A DNA stretch of 47,870 nt from Spartobacteria bacterium (lineage in GTDB: Bacteria; Verrucomicrobiota; Verrucomicrobiia; Chthoniobacterales; UBA6821): assembly GCA_947471565.1 (NCBI GenBank), contig CANIVT010000018.1:1-47870 (forward strand). Direction: 5' to 3'. This document shows, in pieces, positions 17,042 to 25,580 of this stretch; position 1 is the stretch's first letter, and every line of letters begins with the position of its first letter. A program made the position numbers and the translations under genes. The notes beneath the pieces were generated by a model. The model was not told the DNA's origin, did not search any database, and saw nothing but the letters and a program-made list of their open reading frames with translations.

Positions 17042-17446
17042 TCAGTTCAGGTGAAACACCTCTTTGGTATCGCTCCAGATTTTTCCCTTGGCGGCGGCAT
17101 CCGGGAGCGGTTGCTGGCACGGATCGGTTTCCTTCCACCAGCGTCGGGTTTCAGGATCGCCACCCATTTTCTTCATATCGGCGGCAAAGTCCTTGCCGGT
17201 GTACTCAAGGTAGGCAAAGAGGTAGGTCTTGCCCCCGATCTCCCGTTTGTAGATTGAGAAATCGCGGATATGGCACTGCCTGATCATCCGGCAGACACCC
17301 GGCCAGGGATGGGCGTGAAGTTTCTCGTAATATGCGGCCTTGTCGGGACGCAGGCCGGTGACCCAGGCATGACGCTCAACCGGATGGGAAACACATCCGG
17401 TGAACAGCAGGGGAAGCAGGGCTAGTGATGTCAGCGACTTTTTCAT
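17042..17446 (-). CDS. Predicted lipoprotein of the RhaM (L-rhamnose/L-fucose mutarotase) family
   Basis: 134 residues from the ATG at 17446. The first 18 residues are a lipoprotein signal (MKKSLTSLALLPLLFTGC) with the lipobox LFTGC, so Cys18 would be lipidated. The rest is a complete dimeric alpha/beta-barrel mutarotase of the RhaM family: HAWVTGLRPDKAAYYEKLH with the catalytic-type His43 before PWPGV, RDFSIYKREI, LFAYLEYTGKDF, RRWWKETDPCQQPLP and the family C-terminus KEVFHLN. Known members are cytoplasmic and about 105 residues long, so export to the membrane face is unusual. It lies 28 bases after the SSS symporter and eight before the SDR, pointing to fucose anomer exchange at uptake. 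The ATG at 17530 would give an implausible leader that overlaps the symporter. Confidence 0.88.
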   Translation of the reverse strand: MKKSLTSLALLPLLFTGCVSHPVERHAWVTGLRPDKAAYYEKLHAHPWPGVCRMIRQCHIRDFSIYKREIGGKTYLFAYLEYTGKDFAADMKKMGGDPETRRWWKETDPCQQPLPDAAAKGKIWSDTKEVFHLN

Positions 17447-17474
17447 GGGTATGATGACGGGTTGGGGTGTTTGA

Positions 17475-19175
17475 TCAGCGAAAGAGGAAATAAAGCGCCG
17501 CGAAGACCACGACCACGGCGACGGAGGCAAAGCGGTAGTTGCCCAGGCCGTGTCCGTCCGCCTTCCCGCGTAGGGGTTCTTTCCAGTCCTCCCAAATCAG
17601 CGGCAGCGCCTCCTTCCTGACCTGTTCGGGCATGGTCAGGCTGGTGAGGATCAGGATCACGGAGCAGGCAACAAAGAGAAGGAAGGCGATCATCATGAAG
17701 TCCCCCCTGTAGATATTGTTCCAATCCAGCCAGAACGTGACGGCTCCCAGGATCATTCCCGCGATCAGGGTGACAAAAGCCGCCCTGCCCGAGGCTCCCT
17801 TCCAGAAAACACCCCAGACAAAGACCGCCGTGATCGGGGGAGCGACATAGGTGATGAGCTTGTTGATTCCCTCGAAGAGGGTGCTGTAATGGCCGAACAT
17901 CGGCGAAAACACGATCGCCAGCACCGTTCCGGCCACGGTGGTGATCTTGCCGATCTGCACGAGCTTGTGATCCCCAATGTCGGGACGGTAACGCTTGAAG
18001 ATATCGTAGGAAACGAGGGTTGCCGTCGAGTTGAGAGCCGCGGAGCAGGTCTGCATCGCGGCCGCGAGAAGCGCTGCAAGGACAAGACCCTTCAGTCCCG
18101 TCGGCAGGAGATGTGTCACGAGGAAGGTGAATGTATCCGCCGGAGCGGCCGGGGCCTCCGCTCCGAAAGCTCCCTGCTGGACCAGGGCGACGCAGATCAC
18201 GCCGGGAAGGACAAACAGGAAGACGGGCCAGATCTTGAGAAAGGCGCAGAAGAGGGGGCCGAGGCGCGCATGACGCTCGTCCTTCGCGGCAAGCACGCGT
18301 TGGACGATGGTCTGGTCGCAGCACCAATACCAGATGCCGATCACGGGATAGCCCAGCAGCATCGAGTACCAGGTCAGCCCGGAGGGGTCTCCGGGGGGGC
18401 GCTGCATATGGAGGAAATTCGCCGTTCCCCAAGTGATCTTGCTTCCCTCGACGGAGGCGAGAGGGTGGGGGTGTGAGGCAAGGGTGGCCGCCATGCCGTG
18501 CCATCCCCCGGCCTTCACGTACCCCACGACGGTGATCACAACGGCACCAACCAGCAGCAGGACCGTCTGGACGCTCTCGGTCCAGACCACGGCCAGAAGA
18601 CCGCCGAACATGGTGTATAAGCCCGTAAGCAGTCCCAGTGCGGTGATGAAAACCATCAGGGCATCCACTCCCAGGATCGTCGAACCCGGAGCCATTCCCA
18701 AGACGCCTCTCAGGACCCAAGCCGCGGTGTAGAGGGCGACCCCCATGTGGATGACGATGGCCGAGAAGAGCGAGACGACGGAAAGAATGTCACGGCAACC
18801 CCGGTTGAAACGCCGCTCGAGGAAATCGGGGAGCGTGGTGACCCGGGACCGCAGGTAGAGCGGGGCGAAAAAGAGGGAAAGGAGGATCAGCGTGAATCCG
18901 GCCATCCACTCGAAATTCCCGAAAACGATCCCGTACTTGTAGGCGGCTTCCGCAAGGCTCACCAGATGGACTGTCGAGATGTTGGCGGCGAACATCGCCA
19001 AGCCGATGACTCCCCAACCCAGCGTGTTCCCAGCCAGGAAGTAGTGGCCACCCTCGCCGCCACGCTCGCCGCGGCGGTGAATGAACCCCGCAGCCAAGCC
19101 GAGTCCGACAACGGCGGCGAGATAAAGGGCGATGAGTGACCAGTCGAGGCCGGCTATGGAGGGGGTGCTTGTCAT
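17475..19175 (-). CDS. SSS-family sodium:sugar symporter
   Basis: 566 residues with about 13-14 hydrophobic segments. The N-terminal region (DWSLIALYLAAVVGLGLAAG, then HYFLAGNTLGWGVIGLAMFAANIST) is characteristic of SglT-like sodium/solute symporters, and CDQTIVQRVLAAKDE is the conserved loop of the family. It is an inner-membrane importer. The mutarotase and L-fucose oxidation genes follow with short gaps, so L-fucose is the probable cargo, although the family also carries glucose, galactose and inositol. The gene is preceded, 105 bases away, by a secreted enzyme of unknown family. Confidence 0.92.
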   Translation of the reverse strand: MTSTPSIAGLDWSLIALYLAAVVGLGLAAGFIHRRGERGGEGGHYFLAGNTLGWGVIGLAMFAANISTVHLVSLAEAAYKYGIVFGNFEWMAGFTLILLSLFFAPLYLRSRVTTLPDFLERRFNRGCRDILSVVSLFSAIVIHMGVALYTAAWVLRGVLGMAPGSTILGVDALMVFITALGLLTGLYTMFGGLLAVVWTESVQTVLLLVGAVVITVVGYVKAGGWHGMAATLASHPHPLASVEGSKITWGTANFLHMQRPPGDPSGLTWYSMLLGYPVIGIWYWCCDQTIVQRVLAAKDERHARLGPLFCAFLKIWPVFLFVLPGVICVALVQQGAFGAEAPAAPADTFTFLVTHLLPTGLKGLVLAALLAAAMQTCSAALNSTATLVSYDIFKRYRPDIGDHKLVQIGKITTVAGTVLAIVFSPMFGHYSTLFEGINKLITYVAPPITAVFVWGVFWKGASGRAAFVTLIAGMILGAVTFWLDWNNIYRGDFMMIAFLLFVACSVILILTSLTMPEQVRKEALPLIWEDWKEPLRGKADGHGLGNYRFASVAVVVVFAALYFLFR

Positions 19176-19280
19176 GGTTGGGGGATGTTTAGAAAGAACC
19201 TCGGCAAAGGGAGTCGCTTACTGGGTGGTCTCATGAAGGTTGCCCGCGGATCTGTGGGTATGCATCCGCGGTCTCCGGAG

Positions 19281-21218
19281 TCACTTGGCCTTGGCCGCGT
19301 GAACTTCCTGTTCAGTGATCGTCCAGGAGGTGAAATCATAGGTCCGTGTCATCTTGCCGTCGGTGAGCACCATCGGGATTTCACGGGTTTTCTGCGATGT
19401 CCATGGGCTTTCGGATACGGGCCACGCTTTGTAATCCACGGTATTTCCGTTCACCGTGTCCGACCCGTCGAAAACACAGGAGAGCGAATCGCCCAGGCGG
19501 TTTTTGTACTCGGCCGAGGCCGGTTGTTGGGAGGTGAGTTTCAGGGAACTCTTTGCGAGGATGGCTTCGCGGAATTTGGCCAACTGTTCCGCCGGTGTCG
19601 CCCCAGGGAATTCGGATGGTTGGGCAGTCTCAATGGCCACGGCAAAGGAGAGTGATTTGATCCGGAATTCCGAATCCCCTTCGCGGGGTTTGGCTGCCGG
19701 GGCGAGGATTCCCCCCGCGGTGTTCCAATCGAACTGTTCGGTCGCAGTGACTGCGATCAGGACACTTCCGTAATGGAGGAAGATGCGACCCGAGGTCTTG
19801 CTGTCATTGACGAGTGCGAGATGTCCTCCCGGAACATAGCCGAGCGCATAGGGAAAGTCCGTTCCGGGAGGGATCTGGAAGACAAAAAGAAGGGCGTCCC
19901 TGCCCAGAATTTCCTGTTCATAGGATCGTACTCCATGGGTGTGGTTTCCCATTTGGCCGGGTATGTCCTCCGAGGGAGCGGTGATCCAAAGGTGGCTTCC
20001 TTTCTCGGGATCCTGCTCCCACATCACGCCGCAGGGATAGCTCTGCCCCTGCCATGGTCTGCCTCCCACCTTGGCCGAACGGGAAAAGAGGGCGTATGTC
20101 CTGTTAATGTAGTGGTTGAGGGCGAAGCCGTTGATCAGAGCCTTGTAAAAATAGGGTTCCTTACGGTCGTTCGCGGCGTTCACGATCATCTCCGGAAGCC
20201 TGTAAGTGCTGACTGCAGCCTCAGCGGCGGCCTTGGCATGTTCGAGACCGGGGGCGACGCCCCCGAAATAGATCCATGGCAGGGCGGCCATTCCCCAGGG
20301 GCGCTGGCACTCGGTGTCGGGATACGACCTGGGGGCAAAAGTCGCCAGATGGCCGCGAAGCCAGGCCGGCGCCAACTGCAGCATGCAGATTTCGTAGGCG
20401 ATGCGCGCCTTGCGGGCCATGGTCTGGTCCTTGGCGCAGTCGGCGAGGGTTAGGAGCGGGAGAATGTTCTGCGCTCCGTAGGGCCGCGAGGCGAATTCAC
20501 CAGGTCCCCCGACCACCGTGGCGGCGATGATCTGATTGAGGTACTTTTCGCCGGTCGGGTCGCCCGGGGCGGCAAAACTCGTTCCCCAGACCACCCCCGG
20601 CTTGTTGATCTTGGCCGTCATCATCTGGATGTAGGGATCGTTCTGCATGAACCAGGGATCGGCATGGAATGCGTCGGGTCCCCAGACCTGGGTGGCAAGA
20701 TACCGGATCATGGCGGCCATGATCTTGTGATTGCTGGTGGAGAGTCTCTGGTAGAACACCCCGCCGGTGTAAATCTTGCGGTAGCGTTCCTTGGTCGCCG
20801 GATCCAAAAACTTCTCGAACCGTATGTAACAGTCGATGCCGGGCCACGCGATGAAGCCCGTGTTGCCTCCGTGCATCCAGCGGTTCTGCTTGTTGCCGGG
20901 CACCAGCGGATCGAGACCCTTGTTGACCTCGACCAATGCCTCCTGAACCTTGCCGAGGGCAAACAGGCATTCGGCGTTCTGAAAATGCCCGCTGCCGCCC
21001 TTGGAGAAGGTTTCCAGAATGGCTTTTCGGCGTTCCTCAAAGGTTAAAAGCGCTCCTTGGGGCGCTGTGCCGGACGGAGCGGATGCGTCGGCGGGTACCG
21101 CAGACTCCGAGGAATCGATGCTGCTGTTTGTCTTTTGCCTCTCCTCGGCCCGGACAAGGCAGCCGGCGAAAATGAGCAAATAAAAGGCTCGAAGGGCCGT
21201 GAATCTGGGGGGATGCAT
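19281..21218 (-). CDS. Secreted protein of an unrecognised family, paralogue 1 (putative glycan-active enzyme)
   Basis: About 645 residues from the ATG at 21218, which opens a good signal peptide (FTALRAFYLLIFAGCLVRA); in-frame ATGs at 21263 and 21308 are alternatives. I do not recognise the family. A helical first half carries ARKARIAYEICM, WIYFGGV, YRLPEMIVNAANDR and HYINRTYALFS. A beta-rich second half (SYPCGVMWE, GHLALVNDSKTSGRIFLHYGSVLIAV) follows. The order helix barrel then beta-sandwich is like that of heparinase/alginate-lyase type polysaccharide lyases, but no catalytic signature is matched. The last 75 residues form a module (VDYKAWPVSESPWTSQ, TYDFTSWTITEQ) shared with 23191, 28123 and the orphan at 25246. 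It lies directly upstream of an SSS transporter. Confidence 0.7.
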   Translation of the reverse strand: MHPPRFTALRAFYLLIFAGCLVRAEERQKTNSSIDSSESAVPADASAPSGTAPQGALLTFEERRKAILETFSKGGSGHFQNAECLFALGKVQEALVEVNKGLDPLVPGNKQNRWMHGGNTGFIAWPGIDCYIRFEKFLDPATKERYRKIYTGGVFYQRLSTSNHKIMAAMIRYLATQVWGPDAFHADPWFMQNDPYIQMMTAKINKPGVVWGTSFAAPGDPTGEKYLNQIIAATVVGGPGEFASRPYGAQNILPLLTLADCAKDQTMARKARIAYEICMLQLAPAWLRGHLATFAPRSYPDTECQRPWGMAALPWIYFGGVAPGLEHAKAAAEAAVSTYRLPEMIVNAANDRKEPYFYKALINGFALNHYINRTYALFSRSAKVGGRPWQGQSYPCGVMWEQDPEKGSHLWITAPSEDIPGQMGNHTHGVRSYEQEILGRDALLFVFQIPPGTDFPYALGYVPGGHLALVNDSKTSGRIFLHYGSVLIAVTATEQFDWNTAGGILAPAAKPREGDSEFRIKSLSFAVAIETAQPSEFPGATPAEQLAKFREAILAKSSLKLTSQQPASAEYKNRLGDSLSCVFDGSDTVNGNTVDYKAWPVSESPWTSQKTREIPMVLTDGKMTRTYDFTSWTITEQEVHAAKAK

Positions 21219-21370
21219 CGGGACACCATAGTGATCCCGAACAGTGTCTGGCAAGACGTTCATCCGGCCGGAGACGTGTGATGGATCCGGAGTTTGTTTC
21301 GTTTTCATAATCGACAGCGGGTGAGGGGAACGGGCTTCCGCCGAAGACCCCGGGCGTGATAGGTTGAGCC

Positions 21371-23098
21371 ATGAGCGACACTAATGAAAAAATTCCCTTG
21401 AACCGGGACAAACGGATGGCGTGGTGGAGGGAGGCCCGGTTCGGGATGTTCATCCATTTCGGGCTCTTTTCCATCCCGGCGGGGGAATGGAAGGGGAGGG
21501 AGATCGGGAGTTACAGCGAGTGGATCATGAACAAGGCCGAGATCCCCGTGGCGGAATACGCGCTCCTTGCGGATGGATTCGACCCCCGTTCATTTGATGC
21601 GGATGCGATCGTCTGCCTGGCCCGGGAGGCCGGAATGCGCTACATCGTGCTCACGGCCAAACATCATGAGGGGTTCGCCCTGTTCAGAAGCCGGGTGAGT
21701 GCCTTCAATTCCGTGGATGCCTCCCCGTGCGCGAGGGATCTTGTCGGTGAACTGGCAGCCGCCTGTGCCCGGGTTGGCATCCGCTTCGGGTTATACTATT
21801 CCCACTCGCAGGATTGGCATCATCCGGGAGGTGCCGGCAATTTCTGGGACCCGTCCCAGCAGGGGGACTATGACGCCTACCTCGACACCGTGGCCGTTCC
21901 CCAGGTCCGTGAACTTCTGGGGAATTACGGCCCCGTCTCGGTTCTCTGGTATGACACGCCCCGATTCATGACAGCGGAGCGGGCGGGGCGCTTCCAGGCC
22001 GTCCACGCGATGCAACCGGAACTCATCGTCAACAACCGCCTCGTGTCGTTCGATACCAGGGCGGCGGTGACACCCGGCGACACCGAGACGCCGGAGAACT
22101 TCATCCCGGCCAACGGCTGCCCGGGACGGGACTGGGAAAGCTGCATGACGTTCAACGACAACTGGGGCTACAGGAAAAGCGACCTGAACTGGAAAAGCAC
22201 GGAGACACTACTCCGCAACCTCGTGGACATCGCGAGCAAGGGGGGGAATTTCCTTCTCAATGTGGGACTCAGGGGCGATGGCTCCGTTCCCGAAGAAAAC
22301 GCCGCCAGCCTACGCTCCATAGGCGATTGGCTAGGTCGTCACGGCGACTCGGTGTACGGCACACAGGCCGGTCCCTTCACCCGCAGGATGGAATGGGGCC
22401 GGGCCACGCAACGTCTCAATCCGGACGGTTCGGTGACCCTCTACCTTCATGTCTGGCAGCGTCCCGAAACGGGCGTGATCTCCCTGCCCGGACTGCGCCT
22501 CGAGCCGCTTTCCGGGCGGATGCTGTCCACTGGCATTCCCGTGACGGCCGTTTTGTCGGAAGCCGGCGTCGACGTGGTCCTTCCGGCAAAGAACGGCGGG
22601 GAACTGATTGATGTTGCGGTGCTGGAGCTCCCGGGCATCCCGGAGATCGAGCCCGACCGCCCCCAACTCGACGAACTGGGAAGGATTGTCCTGAGTCCGC
22701 TCGATGCGGAACTCTCGGGCCCGGATGATGCCAAGCCCGTGGTCACGGGTGTTGACGGAAATGCCACGATTTCCAACCTGACGCGGAGCGGCGAGTGGCG
22801 TGTGATTTACAACTTCGAGGTGCCTGAGGGCGGGCTCTGGCTGGTTTCCGCGGAACTGGCCATCGGCGCCTATCAGCGGCTCTCCGTTTCGTTGCTGGGG
22901 CCTCACGGCACGACAGTCACCACGGCGTTCAATGCGTCCGGCGAGGGGATGGATGACTTCTCGATCAAGGAACTGGGCGTGATGAGGCTTCACCCGGGGC
23001 TTCAGGCGCTGGAATTCCGTTCCGAGATGACCGACCTGCGTCCCCTGCTTGCGAGGAGATTCATCCTCACCCCCATCCGGGAAAGGCCAGCTTCCTGA
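21371..23098 (+). CDS. GH29 alpha-L-fucosidase without signal peptide, with extra C-terminal domain
   Basis: 575 residues. The sequence goes straight from MSDTNEKIPLNRDKRMAWWREARFGMFIHFG into the barrel with no hydrophobic leader, so it is probably cytoplasmic. The catalytic motifs are intact: LTAKHHEGFALF, nucleophile Asp195 in VLWYDTPR, and WESCMT with putative acid/base Glu256. The first beta-sandwich is followed by about 130 further residues (from about 445) with beta-rich sequence ending LLARRFILTP. It is the only GH29 here on the plus strand and is divergent from the minus-strand gene at 21218. It is closest in motifs to cluster II (32408-36941). It would act on small imported fucosylated oligosaccharides rather than polymer. 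Confidence 0.9.
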   Translation: MSDTNEKIPLNRDKRMAWWREARFGMFIHFGLFSIPAGEWKGREIGSYSEWIMNKAEIPVAEYALLADGFDPRSFDADAIVCLAREAGMRYIVLTAKHHEGFALFRSRVSAFNSVDASPCARDLVGELAAACARVGIRFGLYYSHSQDWHHPGGAGNFWDPSQQGDYDAYLDTVAVPQVRELLGNYGPVSVLWYDTPRFMTAERAGRFQAVHAMQPELIVNNRLVSFDTRAAVTPGDTETPENFIPANGCPGRDWESCMTFNDNWGYRKSDLNWKSTETLLRNLVDIASKGGNFLLNVGLRGDGSVPEENAASLRSIGDWLGRHGDSVYGTQAGPFTRRMEWGRATQRLNPDGSVTLYLHVWQRPETGVISLPGLRLEPLSGRMLSTGIPVTAVLSEAGVDVVLPAKNGGELIDVAVLELPGIPEIEPDRPQLDELGRIVLSPLDAELSGPDDAKPVVTGVDGNATISNLTRSGEWRVIYNFEVPEGGLWLVSAELAIGAYQRLSVSLLGPHGTTVTTAFNASGEGMDDFSIKELGVMRLHPGLQALEFRSEMTDLRPLLARRFILTPIRERPAS

Positions 23099-23190
23099 GA
23101 AAGACCCTTGCCGGCGGTGGGAGGGATCAACCTTTGGCGGGCGCGGATGAAAACGGACTGCAGATGCGGTCCAACGACCTTCCCTTGATT

Positions 23191-25152
23191 CTACCGCGTC
23201 TCCTTCCGCGTCCAGTTGTTGAAATCATAGACAAGCGATTTGCCCGCATGCTTTGCCGACAGAATGTCGCCCCCCAGCGTTTGGTTGACCCAGTCATTTC
23301 CGAGGAGCGGAAAGGAGCGGTAATCGACTGCATGGCCGTCGATCCGGTTTTGATCGGAGTAAGGGGTGCCGTGCGGGCGGTAGGTCAGTTCGAGTTGACG
23401 GCCCCCGAGGGAGCGGTACGAAAGGGAGGGAACGGATTTGTCCAGCATCGAGACGTCGAGTTTTGTCCTGTTCAGGACATCCTCCATGAAGCGCTGGAGT
23501 TCCGCTTCCTGGCCCCCTCCCGCGTACTTGGAGACCGCGGCGGTTTCCAGGACCCAGCCGTTGTTCCTGTCCTCACTCCAAAGCACATCGCAGTTCTCCC
23601 TCTGTTTTGGAGGACCCCACGCGGAGGGTCGGGCATAACGGAAGGCGAAGAGCACCGAGCCTCCGTGACAGAATACCCAGCCATCCTTTTCGAGACGTTT
23701 GACGATCGCCCCCCTTCGGGTGAAGGGTGCGTACGACTTCCAGAACGGGAAGTCCTTGGGGACGGAGGAGATGCCCAGGAGCGTTCCTTCCGATTGAAGG
23801 ACCTGTGTGAAGGGATTTTCCCCGTAGCCGAAGGCATTGGGGACGATGTCGTGCGGCCTGTAGGGGCGAAGCATGTTTTCCTGCAGGGGAACAAAGGTGC
23901 TGTCCGGCTTGTCGGAGAGCCATTTGAACATGGTGCGCCGCTCCTCCTTGTAGTTGCCGGCGGTGGGTGACCCGAAATTCTCCCACTGGCTGGCCAGTGA
24001 GTAAAAAGGGGTGTGGTGGATGGTGAAGCGGATCGAGTCGCCGGCACTTCCCCGGTGGAGGGATGACCCGGAGCGATCGCGGGCGATCTCCGCGATGAGC
24101 TCGGGCATGCGGTAGGAATCCGCGCCGGGATCCACGGTGAAGAAAAACGTGGCTCCGATCCCCGTGCCGGCCGCATTGACGGGACGTTTGCCCCCGAAGT
24201 AAAGCCACGCCACGGAGGAAGTGATGTCCATCGAGTCGGGCGAGGTGACACTGGATCCCCAGTATTTTGCGCGACTGGCCGGCGTCACGTAGTAGCCTTG
24301 GTTCCAGGCGCAGGCAATCTGCAGCAGGATGGTGTCCAGCACCAGCGAAGCCCTGTTCTTCACCTCGGGATCCCTGGCGTGGTCGGCGAGAAGCTTGATG
24401 GCCATGAGATCGACCCCCAGGTAGGTGGGGGCGCCATACTCGCTCAGATTACGGTGGACATAGTCCTTGAAGTATCCCAGCAGCCGCTGCTTCGTCGCCG
24501 ATTTGATCCCTTCGGCATCAAGCCCGTCGGCGTCCCGCAGGTCGGGCCATTGCTCCGCGGCGATGAAGCCGGCCCCGTCGCCCATGAGGCGGTAATTGTC
24601 GGCCCCGTAACCGGACCAGACGCGGTGATGATAGAGGCCGACAGACGACTTCATCGCATCGGCGATGGATTGGGGGACGGCGACCTTGTCACGGCAAAGC
24701 ATGTAGCAATGGATCAGGGCATGTTTTTCGAACGGGTTGAACGCATGTCCGTCCTTGGGATTGCGGGCTATCATGGCTTTGGTTCCATCGAGGACGGAGG
24801 AGGCTATCTTCCCCCATTTTTCCAGAGCGGCCGCGGTTTCCTTGCCAGTGAGAATGCGGGCGGCGACGGGAATCATCGCGTTGCGCGCCTCCGCCTGATG
24901 ACGGTCTTTCGTTTCGAGGGGGAGGGAAGCGATATAGCCGAGCAAAGCGGCCTTTCTTTCCCCGGGAGTCGTTCCGTCGATATAGGAAGATGCCGTTTGG
25001 ACAGCCGATTCGGCGGATCCGACCTGGTCCTGCGGTCCATCGGATGTTTTGGGAGGTTCCTGACCCAGGGCTCCGGCCCAAGCGATCGTGCCGAGAATCA
25101 GCGTAGCGAACGCGCAAAGACACCGCCTCCGCCGGATGGAATGATCAGGCAT
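23191..25152 (-). CDS. Secreted protein of the same unrecognised family, paralogue 2
   Basis: About 653 residues from the ATG at 25152, where an Arg-rich signal peptide begins (MPDHSIRRRRCLCAFATLIL); an ATG at 25218 adds 22 residues. It shares with paralogues 1 and 3 the motifs WLYFGGKRP, YRMPELIAEIARDR and FTIHHTPFYSLAS and the C-terminal module (VDYRSFPLLGNDWVNQ, VYDFNNWTRKET), but is the most divergent of the three. The module has lost Pro from the PW pair and the ITE ending. The N-terminal 300 residues are helical, with YHHRVWSGYGADNYRLMGDG as a candidate active-site region. It follows the MFS transporter and the orphan module in the same direction, again pairing this family with a transporter. 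Function is not known. Confidence 0.68.
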   Translation of the reverse strand: MPDHSIRRRRCLCAFATLILGTIAWAGALGQEPPKTSDGPQDQVGSAESAVQTASSYIDGTTPGERKAALLGYIASLPLETKDRHQAEARNAMIPVAARILTGKETAAALEKWGKIASSVLDGTKAMIARNPKDGHAFNPFEKHALIHCYMLCRDKVAVPQSIADAMKSSVGLYHHRVWSGYGADNYRLMGDGAGFIAAEQWPDLRDADGLDAEGIKSATKQRLLGYFKDYVHRNLSEYGAPTYLGVDLMAIKLLADHARDPEVKNRASLVLDTILLQIACAWNQGYYVTPASRAKYWGSSVTSPDSMDITSSVAWLYFGGKRPVNAAGTGIGATFFFTVDPGADSYRMPELIAEIARDRSGSSLHRGSAGDSIRFTIHHTPFYSLASQWENFGSPTAGNYKEERRTMFKWLSDKPDSTFVPLQENMLRPYRPHDIVPNAFGYGENPFTQVLQSEGTLLGISSVPKDFPFWKSYAPFTRRGAIVKRLEKDGWVFCHGGSVLFAFRYARPSAWGPPKQRENCDVLWSEDRNNGWVLETAAVSKYAGGGQEAELQRFMEDVLNRTKLDVSMLDKSVPSLSYRSLGGRQLELTYRPHGTPYSDQNRIDGHAVDYRSFPLLGNDWVNQTLGGDILSAKHAGKSLVYDFNNWTRKETR

Positions 25153-25245
25153 TGTCAAAGGAGCATGGGGTGAAGGTTTTTTGCCGGCCGGTTGTTGAAA
25201 AGTAAGCCTTGAGGACATCGGGGGAACGCGTGAGTGATTTCGGGA

Positions 25246-25521
25246 TTACTTGGAGGTTGCGGAGACGCCGGAATCCGTGATTTTCCAATTCGTCAGGTCA
25301 TAGGTCCTCGTTGCGCGGCCGTCGGTGATGACCAGGTTTCCGTTGCGTTCTTGATGCATCCATGGGTTATCCAGCAAGGGCCAATGGTCGTAACATTCGG
25401 GTGTTTTGCCATTCACCAGTGCTTTGCCTCCGAAGGTTTTCTCCAGGACATTTCCGCCGCGGTCCGTGTAGGATCCTTTTGCGTTGGAACCCTCTTCGCC
25501 GATGGTGACGCCCCCGATCAT
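25246..25521 (-). CDS. Orphan C-terminal module of the unrecognised secreted family (probable gene remnant)
   Basis: 91 residues from the ATG at 25521. The reading frame stays open to about 25601 upstream, with residues resembling the linker of the larger proteins, but offers no other start. The whole protein is one copy of the module found at the end of the 19281, 23191 and 28123 proteins: SYTDRGGNVLEKTFGG, YDHWPLLDNPWMHQ and TYDLTNWKITDS. It is most like the module of 28123. There is no signal peptide and no catalytic part. It sits between the MFS stop (60 bases) and paralogue 2 (27 bases past the ATG at 25218). A truncated fourth paralogue is the simplest reading; a free-standing domain is possible. 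Confidence 0.6.
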   Translation of the reverse strand: MIGGVTIGEEGSNAKGSYTDRGGNVLEKTFGGKALVNGKTPECYDHWPLLDNPWMHQERNGNLVITDGRATRTYDLTNWKITDSGVSATSK

Positions 25522-25580
25522 TATTCCAAGGAATTGCGCTCCACCGGGTGCCGTGAGGTCAGTAAGGTAACATCCCTCAC

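Noticed and set aside
17443-18720. 425-residue minus-strand frame overlapping the first SSS gene
   Set aside because: Arg/Gly/Pro-rich out-of-frame shadow of the symporter on the same strand.
23099-23190. Intrinsic terminator between the convergent GH29 and paralogue-2 genes
   Set aside because: Only imperfect GC-rich pairing and no T-run were seen, so no feature was called.
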